Source: Pedobacter sp. D749
GTDB lineage: Bacteria > Bacteroidota > Bacteroidia > Sphingobacteriales > Sphingobacteriaceae
Direction: 5' to 3'
Length of the DNA stretch: 64,000 nt
Assembly (NCBI RefSeq): GCF_019317285.1
Contig: NZ_CP079218.1
Location: 2,418,001-2,482,000 of the forward strand
Of the stretch, positions 24,377 through 33,209 are shown piece by piece (positions within the stretch are counted from its first letter, which is position 1; each line of letters opens with the position of its first letter). The notes below the pieces were generated by a model. It ran no database searches and was not told the origin of the DNA. It worked only from the letters and a program-made list of their open reading frames with translations. Position numbers and translations under genes: made by a program.

Positions 24377-24712
24377 GCCGCAAAAGTACGAAAAATGAGA
24401 TTAACGTGATTTTAAGAATGTAACTTAAAATCAATCTAAATACTACTACTGGGATTCTTCACCCTATCTTGATTTTACATGGAATAAGCTTCTGTTTTGC
24501 AGAAAAGATGCTGAAATGAATCAGCATGACGATATGAGCAAAAAAATAAGGTTAATACCATCCGGCATTAACCCTATAAACCTAAACTTAAACCTATTAT
24601 GAAACCTGCGTCAACTATCCATCGCATCTGTATCAAATTCACCTGATGCAAGCTTCATAAGCTTTGAAAAAACTAAACTATTATGAAAAACCCTCTTTCG
24701 AGAATATTTTTA
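24377..24712. other. Intergenic region between two minus-strand genes
   Basis: 336 bp. Contains a short REP-like piece ('agaaaagatgctgaaatgaa' + 'tcagcatgacg', about 24500-24530) and AT-rich sequence. Two short Met-initiated frames end quickly and have no gene character. Confidence 0.45.
24381..24388 (-). promoter_or_regulatory. Bacteroidota -7 box (TACTTTTG) of the 438-aa protein gene
   Basis: The minus strand reads TACTTTTG-CGGC-ATG: a perfect -7 box four bases from the start codon, so the transcript should begin at or beside the ATG. Confidence 0.55.
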
Positions 24713-25147
24713 TTACGATACTACAATTTCTTTGTGCTGTAATTTAGCATCGTCTTTTTTGCTGATGTTAATTGATAAGATCCCGTCTTTATATTCAGCA
24801 GTAATATTATCACCATCAGCACTGTCTGGTAAATTAAATGATCTTGCAAATGAGCTATAATCAAATTCTTTACGCGTAAAGTCTTTACTTACCTGGGTTT
24901 CGTCTTTTTTAACTTCTGCCCAAACAGAAAGCGTATCTTTTTTCAAATTGATCTGAAAATCTTCTTTCTTCAAACCTGGAGCAGCAAGCTCAATTACATA
25001 AGCAGTTTCATTTTCATGAATGTTTACATTTGGTGATTTATCAACCAATTTGTTTTTACTTACTGCATCGCTAAACAATGAATCAAAAACATTGTTAAAG
25101 TAAGGAGCTGTGTTACGGGTTCTGTTGTTAAAATTTACTAGTGTCAT
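24713..25147 (-). CDS. Small heat shock protein, Hsp20/alpha-crystallin family
   Basis: 144 aa. An ATP-independent holdase chaperone. The alpha-crystallin domain spans about 38-135: 'PNVNIHENETAYVIELAAPG' opens it, 'LKKEDFQINLKKDTLSVWAE' follows, and 'AEYKDGILSINISKKD' contains the conserved G-x-L motif. The C-terminal I-V-V resembles the I-x-I/V tail that mediates oligomerisation. Single gene; no heat-shock promoter element could be identified. Confidence 0.93.
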   Translation of the reverse strand: MTLVNFNNRTRNTAPYFNNVFDSLFSDAVSKNKLVDKSPNVNIHENETAYVIELAAPGLKKEDFQINLKKDTLSVWAEVKKDETQVSKDFTRKEFDYSSFARSFNLPDSADGDNITAEYKDGILSINISKKDDAKLQHKEIVVS

Positions 25148-25223
25148 ATCGCTTATTCTTTATTTTTTTAATTTTTAAATTGACAATACACCATATTCAA
25201 CTTATATACCAAACCAAATATTT

Positions 25224-25709
25224 ATGATTTTTAAGACATTTTGGCAAAATAAACCCAAATCAAAAGACAAATTGACAGATATCAGGGCTTTTTCAGACAA
25301 ATTCAACTATAAAACCAATATCCATTTGCGCTTTATTGATTTCGATTTGATGGGGCATGTAAATAATTCTATCTATTTTACCTATCTCGAAATTGCCAGA
25401 TCCAAATATTGGGAAGAAATTATAAAATGGGACTGGAAGAAAACCGGAATCGTGATTGCCCATGCAGAACTGGATTACATTTTACCGATTGTAATGAATG
25501 ATAAAATCGCCATACATGTAAAAACATCGAGGATTGGTAACACCAGTTTTGACCTGGATTACCAAATTGTGAAACTAAAAGGAACAGAAGAAGTAATTTG
25601 CAGTAAAGGCAAAACCGTTTGCATTGCAGTTGATTATGTTACAGGTAAACCTACAGCTATCCCGGATGAAGAAAAGCAGAAAATGCTAGCTTTTGAGCAG
25701 TTAAAATAA
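25224..25709 (+). CDS. Acyl-CoA thioesterase, 4HBT hot-dog family
   Basis: 161 aa. The hot-dog fold with the 4-hydroxybenzoyl-CoA thioesterase/YbgC signature 'FIDFDLMGHVNNSIYFTYLE' near 37-56, where the aspartate in D-L-M-G-H-V-N-N is the catalytic residue, followed by 'VIAHAELDYILPI' and 'CSKGKTVCIAVDYVTGKPTA'. Hydrolyses an acyl-CoA; chain-length preference is not evident. No signal peptide. It ends at a strong inverted repeat shared with the convergent FAD oxidoreductase gene. Confidence 0.88.
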   Translation: MIFKTFWQNKPKSKDKLTDIRAFSDKFNYKTNIHLRFIDFDLMGHVNNSIYFTYLEIARSKYWEEIIKWDWKKTGIVIAHAELDYILPIVMNDKIAIHVKTSRIGNTSFDLDYQIVKLKGTEEVICSKGKTVCIAVDYVTGKPTAIPDEEKQKMLAFEQLK

Positions 25710-25721
25710 CTGAGTAGAACC

Positions 25722-25795
25722 CGTCATGCTGAACTTGTTTCAGCATCTTAATATACTGGTTACTATTAAGACCCTGAAACAAGTTCAGGGTGACG
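25722..25795. repeat. REP-like long inverted repeat between convergent genes
   Basis: 'cgtcatgctgaacttgtttc' (from 25722) is the inverse of 'ctgaaacaagttcagg' + 'gtgacg' (to 25795), about 22 bp per arm with two mismatches. As a transcript it would fold into a long hairpin and could terminate both neighbouring genes. Confidence 0.75.
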
Positions 25796-25803
25796 AATAA
25801 AAA

Positions 25804-27207
25804 TTAATCAGGCATAATCTTCCCGGGATTTAATATTCCATTCGGATCGAAAACAGTTTTAATTCCGCGCATTAAATTAAGGTGGATTTCAGAATACTTT
25901 ATTGGCATAAATTCTTTTTGTACCAGGCCAATTCCATGTTCTCCAGATAGTGTCCCACCTAAAGCCGTGGTTAATTCAAATATTTCAGCAATACCGAATT
26001 TGAGTTTGTTTTTCCAGTCTTCATCACTCATTCCGGCTTTAATGATGTTTACATGTAGATTTCCATCACCGGCGTGACCATAACAAACACTTTCGAAACC
26101 GTATTTTGCGCCAATTTCTTTTATTCCATTAATGAGTTGAGGTAAAGCCGCCCGCGGCACAACAGTATCTTCCTCTTTGTATACGGAATTGGATTTTACC
26201 GATTCGGCCATGGTTCTTCTCATCCGCCACAATTCTTCCTTTTGAGCTGCAGTATCTGCAAATAATACTTCTGTACAGTTGTGTTCTTCTAAAACCACAT
26301 TTGTTTTCTCGCAGTTTTTGAAAATATCATCTAAATCATCACCATCAAACTCAATCATTAATAGAGCGGCCACGCCATCTTTTAAATCAAATTTGATGTC
26401 GTCAAACTTGATCACCCACTCCACTCCTTTCCGTTCCATAAATTCCAAAGCCGATGGCGTAACGCCAGCTCTGAAAATTGCCGAAACCGCCGCACAGGCA
26501 TCTTCATTTGTGCTGAAAGCGCCCATCATTAAAACGGACTGGGTAGGTTTTGGCAATAATTTGGTTACAATTTTGGTTACCACCCCCAAAGTACCTTCCG
26601 AACCGATCATTAACTGTGTTAAATTATAGCCTGATGCATACTTCAAAGTATTTGCGCCTGTCCAGATGATATCGCCGTTAGGCAAAACCACTTCAAGATT
26701 TAAGATATACTCGCGTATAGTGCCATATTTTACTACCCTTGGTCCACCAGAACCATGCGCCACATTACCGCCAATAAAACAAGATCCTTTACTGCTTGGA
26801 TCAACCGGATACAAAAGACCTTTCCCGGCTACTGCATTAATAAACTCTTCAGTAATAACCCCTGGCTCAACAGTTGCCTGTAAGTTTTCGGTATCAATAT
26901 CGATGATGGATTTAAATTTTTCCATTGATAGGGAAACACCACCATAAATCGGCAAAGCGGCACCACTTAAACCCGTACCACCACCGCGGGGCGTAACCGG
27001 AACATGGTGGGCATTACAGATTTTCAATACAGCAGAAACTTCTTCAGGCGAAGTTGGCTTTACCACCAACTCTGGTTGGTAACGCAAATCCTCCGTTTCG
27101 TCATGACTGTAATTTTCTAAACTTTCCGCATCAGTAAAAACTTTATCTGCTCCAATGGCAGCTTTAATTTCTGCTAAAATTTCAGCATTTATCTTCGTAA
27201 AATTCAT
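25804..27207 (-). CDS. FAD-binding oxidoreductase, glycolate/D-lactate dehydrogenase (GlcD) type
   Basis: About 467 aa from ATG 27207. The PCMH-type FAD domain has 'VTPRGGGTGLSGAALPIYGG' near 75-94, 'DPSSKGSCFIGGNVAHGSGG' near 136 and 'LKYASGYNLTQLMIGSEGTL' near 190; the FAD-oxidase C-terminal domain carries 'GHAGDGNLHVNI' near 380 and ends 'FDPNGILNPGKIMPD'. It oxidises a 2-hydroxy acid such as D-lactate or glycolate and passes electrons to an acceptor. The frame continues to 27240, but ATG 27207 lies one base after the folB stop and gives the standard N-terminus. Confidence 0.9.
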   Translation of the reverse strand: MNFTKINAEILAEIKAAIGADKVFTDAESLENYSHDETEDLRYQPELVVKPTSPEEVSAVLKICNAHHVPVTPRGGGTGLSGAALPIYGGVSLSMEKFKSIIDIDTENLQATVEPGVITEEFINAVAGKGLLYPVDPSSKGSCFIGGNVAHGSGGPRVVKYGTIREYILNLEVVLPNGDIIWTGANTLKYASGYNLTQLMIGSEGTLGVVTKIVTKLLPKPTQSVLMMGAFSTNEDACAAVSAIFRAGVTPSALEFMERKGVEWVIKFDDIKFDLKDGVAALLMIEFDGDDLDDIFKNCEKTNVVLEEHNCTEVLFADTAAQKEELWRMRRTMAESVKSNSVYKEEDTVVPRAALPQLINGIKEIGAKYGFESVCYGHAGDGNLHVNIIKAGMSDEDWKNKLKFGIAEIFELTTALGGTLSGEHGIGLVQKEFMPIKYSEIHLNLMRGIKTVFDPNGILNPGKIMPD

Positions 27208-27208
27208 T

Positions 27209-27577
27209 TTAATTGGCTGATTTGTAAGTAAGCTTAACAAAGGAATACCCGATCTGGCCAGGCATTGGTGGGTTTAATTTCTTCATACTCACCTTTACAG
27301 TTTCAACAAAGGGATACAATTCAATCACTTTCGAAATGATATTCTTCAAAACACTTTCTAAAAGCTTTTGTGTATGTTTCATTTCTTCAAGGATGATGTG
27401 ATTCAAATCCTCGTAATTAACGGTTTGTGCCAGTTCGTCATCAAAACCCTGTGGTGTAAATTCTGTTTCTAAATCTACAACAAAATGATTTCCAATCAGT
27501 TGCTCTTCTGGATAATAACCATGCAGGGCGAAACATTTTACATCTTTTAAAGCTACTGTTTGTTTGAAATGGTTCAT
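27209..27577 (-). CDS. folB: Dihydroneopterin aldolase FolB
   Basis: 122 aa, the usual size. Cleaves dihydroneopterin to hydroxymethyl-dihydropterin and glycolaldehyde in folate synthesis. Motifs: 'VALKDVKCFALHGYYPEEQL' at the N-terminus (active-site 'G-x-x-x-x-E'), 'TVNYEDLNHIILEEM' in the middle and 'VKVSMKKLNPPMPGQIGYSF' near the C-terminus, with the catalytic lysine in K-x-x-P. It is first in an operon with the FAD oxidoreductase, one base apart, an unrelated metabolic partner. Confidence 0.93.
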   Translation of the reverse strand: MNHFKQTVALKDVKCFALHGYYPEEQLIGNHFVVDLETEFTPQGFDDELAQTVNYEDLNHIILEEMKHTQKLLESVLKNIISKVIELYPFVETVKVSMKKLNPPMPGQIGYSFVKLTYKSAN

Positions 27578-27594
27578 GTATGTTCTGTAAGTTG

Positions 27595-27602
27595 CAAAAT
27601 TA
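27595..27602 (-). promoter_or_regulatory. Bacteroidota -7 box of folB (TAATTTTG)
   Basis: Exact TAnnTTTG on the minus strand; the ATG is 17 bases beyond the box, giving a leader of roughly 10 bases. Confidence 0.5.
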
Positions 27603-27643
27603 AATTTTTATTCATGAATATAATGCCCCTTGCCGTAAATTGT

Positions 27644-27651
27644 TACCTTTG
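27644..27651 (+). promoter_or_regulatory. Bacteroidota -7 box of gcdH (TACCTTTG)
   Basis: Exact TAnnTTTG; predicted start near 27657, leader about 34 bases. No standard -33 element at the usual spacing. Confidence 0.5.
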
Positions 27652-27690
27652 AAATGAACGCGGTTTCTTAACCAGATAATACGAAATTAC

Positions 27691-28881
27691 ATGAGCAAAT
27701 CAGTAAAAAAAGACCTGTACGAGGCGCCAGACTATTATTTATTAGATGAATTATTAACCGATGAGCACAAATTAATCCGTGCTACGGCCAGAGATTGGGT
27801 AAAAAAAGAAGTGAGCCCAATTATTGAAGATTACGCACAAAAAGCAGAATTTCCAAAACATTTAATAAAAGGCCTGGCCGATATTGGTGCTTTTGGCCCT
27901 ACCATTCCGGTTGAGTATGGTGGAGCAGGTTTAGATTATACGGCTTATGGAATTTTGATGCAGGAAATAGAACGTGGCGATTCAGGTATCCGTTCTACAG
28001 CCTCCGTTCAGGGTTCGTTGGTGATGTATCCGATTTATGCTTATGGAACTGAGGAACAGCGTAAAAAATATCTCCCTAAATTAGCCAGCGGCGAAATGAT
28101 GGGCTGTTTCGGTTTAACAGAACCTGATCATGGCTCCAATCCGGGGGGCATGGTAACCAACATTAAAGATGCCGGTAGCCATTATATTCTAAATGGAGCA
28201 AAGATGTGGATCAGCAATGCACCATTTGCGGATATTGCTGTGGTTTGGGCAAAAGATGAAGCTGGAAAAATCAGGGGCTTGATTGTAGAGCGGGGAATGG
28301 AGGGATTTTCTACACCCGAAACGCACAACAAATGGAGCTTACGTGCATCGGCAACCGGTGAGCTTGTATTTGACAATGTTAAAGTTCCAAAAGAAAATAT
28401 TTTTCCCGAAATCAGCGGATTAAAAGGACCATTGGGTTGCTTAAATCAGGCACGTTATGGGATTGCATGGGGCGCTTTAGGCGCAGCAATGGACTGTTAC
28501 GATACCGCTTTGCGTTACTCAAAAGAGCGTGTTCAGTTCGGAAAACCAATTGGCGGTTTTCAGCTTCAACAAAAGAAACTGGCCGAAATGGTGACTGAAA
28601 TTACTAAAGGTCAGCTGTTGGTTTGGCGTCTGGGCGTATTGAAAAGTGAAAACAGGGCGTCGGCTGAACAAATATCAATGGCCAAACGAAACAGTGTAGA
28701 AATTGCACTGGATATTGCGCGTAATGCCCGCCAAATGCTTGGTGGCATGGGCATAACCGGGGAATACTCGATTATGCGCCACATGATGAACTTAGAATCG
28801 GTGGTTACCTACGAAGGCACACATGATATACATTTACTGATTACGGGAATGGATGTGACCGGATTAAATGCGTTTAAATAG
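27691..28881 (+). CDS. gcdH: Glutaryl-CoA dehydrogenase-type acyl-CoA dehydrogenase
   Basis: 396 aa, all three acyl-CoA dehydrogenase domains. Oxidises and decarboxylates glutaryl-CoA to crotonyl-CoA in lysine and tryptophan breakdown, using FAD. GCDH hallmarks are 'GDSGIRSTASVQGSLVM' near 96-112 (substrate-carboxylate-binding arginine), 'CFGLTEPDHGSNPGGM' near 138, 'GKPIGGFQLQQKKLAEM' near 289 and the catalytic glutamate in 'TYEGTHDIHLLITG' near 372. The D-I-H run and ending 'TGLNAF' are typical of GCDH rather than other acyl-CoA dehydrogenases. The DUF3857 gene follows two bases after the stop. Confidence 0.9.
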   Translation: MSKSVKKDLYEAPDYYLLDELLTDEHKLIRATARDWVKKEVSPIIEDYAQKAEFPKHLIKGLADIGAFGPTIPVEYGGAGLDYTAYGILMQEIERGDSGIRSTASVQGSLVMYPIYAYGTEEQRKKYLPKLASGEMMGCFGLTEPDHGSNPGGMVTNIKDAGSHYILNGAKMWISNAPFADIAVVWAKDEAGKIRGLIVERGMEGFSTPETHNKWSLRASATGELVFDNVKVPKENIFPEISGLKGPLGCLNQARYGIAWGALGAAMDCYDTALRYSKERVQFGKPIGGFQLQQKKLAEMVTEITKGQLLVWRLGVLKSENRASAEQISMAKRNSVEIALDIARNARQMLGGMGITGEYSIMRHMMNLESVVTYEGTHDIHLLITGMDVTGLNAFK

Positions 28882-28883
28882 AT

Positions 28884-31538
28884 ATGATAAAAAAAATTAC
28901 GCTCTCAGTTTGTATTATTTTAGCGATGGCCAATTTGGCTTTTGCGCAAAAAGGAAAGGTTGCTATAAATGCGAAATTACCTGATTGGCTACAAACAGTA
29001 AAGGTGGTAAACAGTAAACCAGCTTACAAAAATATTCAGGATGGATATTATCTTTTTCTTTTTGAAAAACAGAACAATTTAGAAACAAAAGAACAGTATT
29101 CGCACATTATAAGAGAAATCAGTAATGGTACCGGTGTTCAAAATGGCTCTGAGATATCTGTTTCTTATGATCCAAGTTACGAAAAGCTCGTATTTCATAA
29201 ATTGACAATCTGGCGCGGCAATAAGCCAATGGATAAACTCAATTTACAGAATTTCAAAATCCTGCAAAATGAAAAAGAATTATCACGGTTTATATACAGT
29301 GGCTTATATACGGCTTACTTAATATTGGATGACATTAGAAAGGGTGATCGGATTGAATATGCGTACACGATCCAGGGAAGTAATCCCGTGTTTCCTAAGT
29401 ACTCGAACACCATTTATTTCGAAGGTAGCAGTCAGATTGTTAACGTTTATAACAACATCATTTTTAAACCAGGCAGAAATATCCGAACTAAGAATTTTAA
29501 TAGTGTACCTCCTTTAAAAAGATCTGTTGTAAAAGGCTTAAATGTTTTTGAGTGGCAAAATTCAATGTCAAAAACCTACCCATCAAATGATTTTGAGCCT
29601 TCCGATTTTGATCCATTTGCAAGGGTTCAAATATCAGAATATAACAATTGGCAAGAAATTGTAGACTGGGGACTGAGTTTACAACAATTTAACGCTAAAA
29701 ATTCTCCCATTATAAACGAAAAAGTAGCAGAATTAAAACTTAAAGCTAAGGGAAATAAAGAAAAGTATCTTGAACTGGCAACAAGATTTGTGCAGGATGA
29801 AATAAGGTACATGGGCATTGAGATCGGTGAGTATTCGCACCGCCCAAATAGTCCAGAAAAGATATTAAAGCAACGATACGGAGATTGCAAAGATAAATCA
29901 ACTTTGTTATGTAATTTATTAAAAGCTAATGGTATTAACGCATATTCGGTATTTCTTAATACTTATCTTAAGAAAGAAACAGCATCATTGTTACCTAGCC
30001 CCAGCGTGTTTAATCATGAGACAGTAGTTGCAGAATTTGACGATAGAAAAATTTACATCGATCCAACTGTTGCCAATCAGCGTGGACCTATTTTTAATAA
30101 TTACTTTCCATACACCGCAAAAGTTCTGGTGATAAAGGATGGCAATAAAGAATTAACTGAAACTGCTCAACAGAACCTTGGTAAGCTAAAATCATTAGTA
30201 GTTTTTAATGTTGGCGATACCTCTGGAACAAGTAAATCTACGCTTCGCATTACCAGTGATTATTCGAACAATTATGCTGATAATTTTAGAGACAATTTAA
30301 ACAATGAGGGAGCAGATAATATTGAAAAATCTTATGTAAAGTATTATTCAAATCTTTATCCTGGATTAACCATAAAAGATCCGATTGAGATCAAAGATAA
30401 TGAAGCTGAAAATATAATATCTGTAACTGAAACGTATGAAATAGATAGTTTATGGACACGTAGCGAAACTGACCAATCAAAACGCTTGGCTTACTTTTAT
30501 GGCGATCTGATTAATGAACAGATTGTATCGATCAAGAAATTTAGAAATGCTCCGCTCTCGTTAAAATTTCCATGTACCATTGAACAGGAAGTAAGGATTA
30601 TCCTGCCTGAAATTTGGAATTTCGAGAATGAAAATATAAATATCGACAATGAGAATTACAGGTTTTTATACAGTGCCAACGCGAAATTCAATACTTTAAC
30701 ACTAACGTATTATTATCAAAATTTCACTCCTGTTTTACAAACTAATAGCATAAACGATTATATAAAGGATAGTAAAGAAATACTTAATACACTATCTTAT
30801 GGCATTTATTGGGGTGGAACAGGCCCCATTGAAAATGACGGACTAAATCTCAAATTACTTGGAATCGGATTTGTGGCACTTTTACTCTCCACATTTATTG
30901 CCATTTATCTTTACACCAGAAAAACAGAAGTTAATCTGGATTCTATTAAAAATGCATGGAGATTGGGGGGCTGGTTAGCTATACCAGGCATCGGCATTAC
31001 ACTAAATCCACTGATTATACTGGTTTCGGCATTAAAACAAGGTATTTACACTGATAAGATATGGCAAGGCATTCAACTAAATGCACATTCGCTTTTACTT
31101 AATTTGTCGGTAATATTTACAGTTGTATTTAATGTGATGTTATTTGTTTTCAGCATTTTTATATTAGTATCATTTTATAAACGAAGGGATTTTTTTCCAA
31201 AATATTACATTGCCTTCCTTATTTTTTCATTCTTAATTACTTTATTAGATACTACAGCGAGTATCTATATCAATAAGCTGGTAAATAACGAGATTTTGGG
31301 AGCTTCAGAATTTTATTCTGTATTCAGAATTGGTATTTTTGCTGCTATTTGGATTACCTATTTCTTAAAATCGGAACGTGTTAAACAAACCTTTGTATTT
31401 TCTTATCCCGATTCGGAATGGAGAAAGGCAGTAATTCAGGATTTAAATGAAAATTTCAGAATTAATAATCTGGAACAAGAAGAAAATATTATTAAAAATC
31501 AAGAAACAATAGATATAGAAGAAAATGAAAGATTTTAA
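28884..31538 (+). CDS. DUF3857 / transglutaminase-like / DUF2569 multidomain membrane protein
   Basis: 884 aa. A signal peptide (1-21, F-A-Q) leads to an extracytoplasmic DUF3857 domain (about 50-230), then a transglutaminase-like domain with a full Cys-His-Asp triad: C in 'RYGDCKDKSTLL' near 335, H in 'FNHETVVAEF' near 376 and D in 'YIDPTV' near 391. One membrane helix near 655 is followed by a membrane-embedded DUF2569-like domain ('GGWLAIPGIGITLNPLIILV', four helices) and a charged cytosolic tail. DUF3857-transglutaminase pairs are common in Bacteroidota; the added DUF2569 is less usual. Function unknown; possibly a cell-surface cross-linking or peptidase-like activity. The next gene overlaps it by 14 bp. 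Confidence 0.82.
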   Translation: MIKKITLSVCIILAMANLAFAQKGKVAINAKLPDWLQTVKVVNSKPAYKNIQDGYYLFLFEKQNNLETKEQYSHIIREISNGTGVQNGSEISVSYDPSYEKLVFHKLTIWRGNKPMDKLNLQNFKILQNEKELSRFIYSGLYTAYLILDDIRKGDRIEYAYTIQGSNPVFPKYSNTIYFEGSSQIVNVYNNIIFKPGRNIRTKNFNSVPPLKRSVVKGLNVFEWQNSMSKTYPSNDFEPSDFDPFARVQISEYNNWQEIVDWGLSLQQFNAKNSPIINEKVAELKLKAKGNKEKYLELATRFVQDEIRYMGIEIGEYSHRPNSPEKILKQRYGDCKDKSTLLCNLLKANGINAYSVFLNTYLKKETASLLPSPSVFNHETVVAEFDDRKIYIDPTVANQRGPIFNNYFPYTAKVLVIKDGNKELTETAQQNLGKLKSLVVFNVGDTSGTSKSTLRITSDYSNNYADNFRDNLNNEGADNIEKSYVKYYSNLYPGLTIKDPIEIKDNEAENIISVTETYEIDSLWTRSETDQSKRLAYFYGDLINEQIVSIKKFRNAPLSLKFPCTIEQEVRIILPEIWNFENENINIDNENYRFLYSANAKFNTLTLTYYYQNFTPVLQTNSINDYIKDSKEILNTLSYGIYWGGTGPIENDGLNLKLLGIGFVALLLSTFIAIYLYTRKTEVNLDSIKNAWRLGGWLAIPGIGITLNPLIILVSALKQGIYTDKIWQGIQLNAHSLLLNLSVIFTVVFNVMLFVFSIFILVSFYKRRDFFPKYYIAFLIFSFLITLLDTTASIYINKLVNNEILGASEFYSVFRIGIFAAIWITYFLKSERVKQTFVFSYPDSEWRKAVIQDLNENFRINNLEQEENIIKNQETIDIEENERF

Positions 31539-31905
31539 AAAATACACCTACATACCTGCACCACCTGAAGAAGTTTATTTAGCCCTTACCAAAGAAACCA
31601 GCATAAAATTATGGACAGGTGCTGAAGTGGAGTTTGAAGAAGTACCAGAAACAGAATTTTCTTTCTGGGACGGAGATATTACGGGCAAAAACATCGAATT
31701 TACTTACGGTAAACAGATTGTGCAGCAATGGTACTTTGGAGAAGAAAACGAACCTTCTATTGTTACCATCAAACTTCACGAAGATAAAAAAGGAACTTCA
31801 CTGGAGTTTAAACAAACCAATATCCCTGATGAAGATTATGAAGATTTTACCTCAGGCATTCAGGAATATTTCCTGGGTGGGTTGGTTGATTTTTTTGACG
31901 AATAA
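31525..31905 (+). CDS. SRPBCC/START-like (AHSA1-type) domain protein
   Basis: 126 aa, a single START-like fold. 'KKYTYIPAPPEEVYLALTKE' opens the domain, 'IKLWTGAEVEFEEVPETEFS' and 'IEFTYGKQIVQQWYFGEENE' follow, and a long C-terminal helix ends it. AHSA1-type proteins bind hydrophobic ligands or activate Hsp90; which applies here is unknown. It overlaps the preceding DUF3857 gene by 14 bp and precedes a lipoprotein gene by six bases, forming a probable four-gene operon. Confidence 0.8.
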   Translation: MKDFKKYTYIPAPPEEVYLALTKETSIKLWTGAEVEFEEVPETEFSFWDGDITGKNIEFTYGKQIVQQWYFGEENEPSIVTIKLHEDKKGTSLEFKQTNIPDEDYEDFTSGIQEYFLGGLVDFFDE

Positions 31906-31911
31906 ATAAAA

Positions 31912-32727
31912 ATGAAAACTAAAATTAATGCTCTCCTTTTTTCTCTGCTTTTAATCATTTTATCAAGTTCTTGCAGAACATACCTTAGCCCTGCTTTACC
32001 TGGAAATAATATGGGCTATCTGCCTCGTCCGATGGAAGCCGACAGTGTTAAATCTTTAATACATGCATCAGCAAGTTTTGCCGGGGCATCTTCTCCGGGA
32101 AATGGTAGTATTTCATTTGAATTGGGTATGCTGAATATCAATCGTGCCCATACTTTTAAAGGATTTAATATTGCTTATGGCGTATTTGGTTATATGGGCA
32201 GTGCAGAAAATACTTATCCAGATAATGTTAATGATACTAATTCAGATTACCCTTCTGCTTTTAACAAAACCATGTATGGCTTTGGCCTGAGAACTTCTAT
32301 AGGCTTGAATAGCATGTCTGCTAATGGAAATACAGATTTCAGATTTATCAATTGGGAAAACTCTTTAAGCGCCGAAAGTGGAGCGTACGCTGATTTTAGG
32401 GAAGAAATTTATAGTGGTAAAGTTTACAATTATGCAGGTGTTTCAAATAGGAAAAGATTTTGGACCACAGGTTTATCGACAGAAGTGATCTTTAGAGGAA
32501 GAAGTAATCATGATATTAGACATGCTTTCAGGCTTTTTATCGGTGGAACACCAAGACTAGCTAACAGTTTTAGATACGGTGATCTCGCAGATCTTGATAA
32601 AATAATTAAAGGCTCTGGAGCTTGGAACCTTAGCTACTTCTTAAATGTAAAAAAAATTACGCTTTCATTTGAAATAGCCGAAAATATAAATCTGGCAAGC
32701 AAGATTTCATTGGGTTATAAATTCTAA
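31912..32727 (+). CDS. Hypothetical lipoprotein, beta-rich
   Basis: 271 aa. A lipoprotein signal with lipobox L-S-S-S-C (Cys21) ends a hydrophobic stretch. The mature part is rich in Gly, Ser, Asn and aromatics in alternating patterns ('FNIAYGVFGYMGSAENTY', 'MYGFGLRTSIGLNSM', 'TLSFEIAENINLASKISLGY') and ends in Y-K-F, which suggests outer-membrane beta-strands. I do not recognise the family. It follows the SRPBCC gene in the same direction with a six-base gap. Confidence 0.65.
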   Translation: MKTKINALLFSLLLIILSSSCRTYLSPALPGNNMGYLPRPMEADSVKSLIHASASFAGASSPGNGSISFELGMLNINRAHTFKGFNIAYGVFGYMGSAENTYPDNVNDTNSDYPSAFNKTMYGFGLRTSIGLNSMSANGNTDFRFINWENSLSAESGAYADFREEIYSGKVYNYAGVSNRKRFWTTGLSTEVIFRGRSNHDIRHAFRLFIGGTPRLANSFRYGDLADLDKIIKGSGAWNLSYFLNVKKITLSFEIAENINLASKISLGYKF

Positions 32728-32773
32728 TAAAAACTTATCGAAGCGATTACTGTTCTGATAGAAATAAAATATT

Positions 32774-32989
32774 ATGAACAGAACATTAGGAATTATATTA
32801 ATCGTTGTAGGCATTGCTATGCTGATCTGGACAGGTTTTACCTATACCAAAAAAGAAAAGCTGGTTGATGCCGGCCCCATTCAAATTTCTGCCGATAAAG
32901 AAAAGTCCGTGAATTGGCCTCCTTACGCAGGTGGTATTATTTTAGTGGCGGGTGTAATTGTATTCATCGCATCTGGAAAGCGAAAATAA
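32774..32989 (+). CDS. Small two-helix membrane protein
   Basis: 71 aa. Two hydrophobic helices (about 5-24 and 49-66) separated by a 25-residue polar loop that starts with T-K-K-E-K and contains D-A-G-P-I-Q. The C-terminus is basic (S-G-K-R-K). Resembles small DUF3185-like membrane proteins, function unknown. Located 46 bases after the lipoprotein gene in the same direction. Confidence 0.65.
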   Translation: MNRTLGIILIVVGIAMLIWTGFTYTKKEKLVDAGPIQISADKEKSVNWPPYAGGIILVAGVIVFIASGKRK

Positions 32990-33108
32990 CTCAGCTGTCT
33001 TTTTATCTCTTCATTTCTTCCTGTCTCCTATTAAGCAAATGCCTTAAGTTTTTAATAAATCTGGCCTAAATTTAATTGCAACAATGTAGCGATAAATATA
33101 TTATTTAT

Positions 33109-33139
33109 TTTGCAACATAGTTGCAATTGATTATCTTAG
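33109..33139 (+). promoter_or_regulatory. Probable lanA promoter (TTTG-N19-TATCTTAG)
   Basis: TTTG at 33109-33112, 19 bases, then TATCTTAG at 33132-33139, which differs from TAnnTTTG at one position. The -33 element lies inside the palindromic operator 33110-33126. Predicted start about 33145; the leader to ATG 33210 contains a CGGGG/CCCCG hairpin (33152-33156/33168-33172). Confidence 0.5.
33110..33126. promoter_or_regulatory. Palindromic operator 1 (TTGCAAC-ATA-GTTGCAA)
   Basis: A perfect 7-bp inverted repeat with a 3-base spacer. A degenerate copy, TTGCAAC-AAT-GTAGCGA, lies 34 bp upstream at 33076-33092, and a half site GTTGCAA at 33144-33150. Two relatives occur at 41137-41153 and 41168-41184, upstream of the other arm of the same gene cluster. 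Confidence 0.75.
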
Positions 33140-33209
33140 TACTGTTGCAACCGGGGATAAGCCGAAACCCCGTAACCACCAGTAGGCATCATATTTAATC
33201 ACTTATTTT

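Noticed and set aside
33151-33172. CGGGG/CCCCG hairpin in the lanA leader as a riboswitch
   Set aside because: Only a 5-bp stem with an 11-base loop; nothing matches a known riboswitch core.
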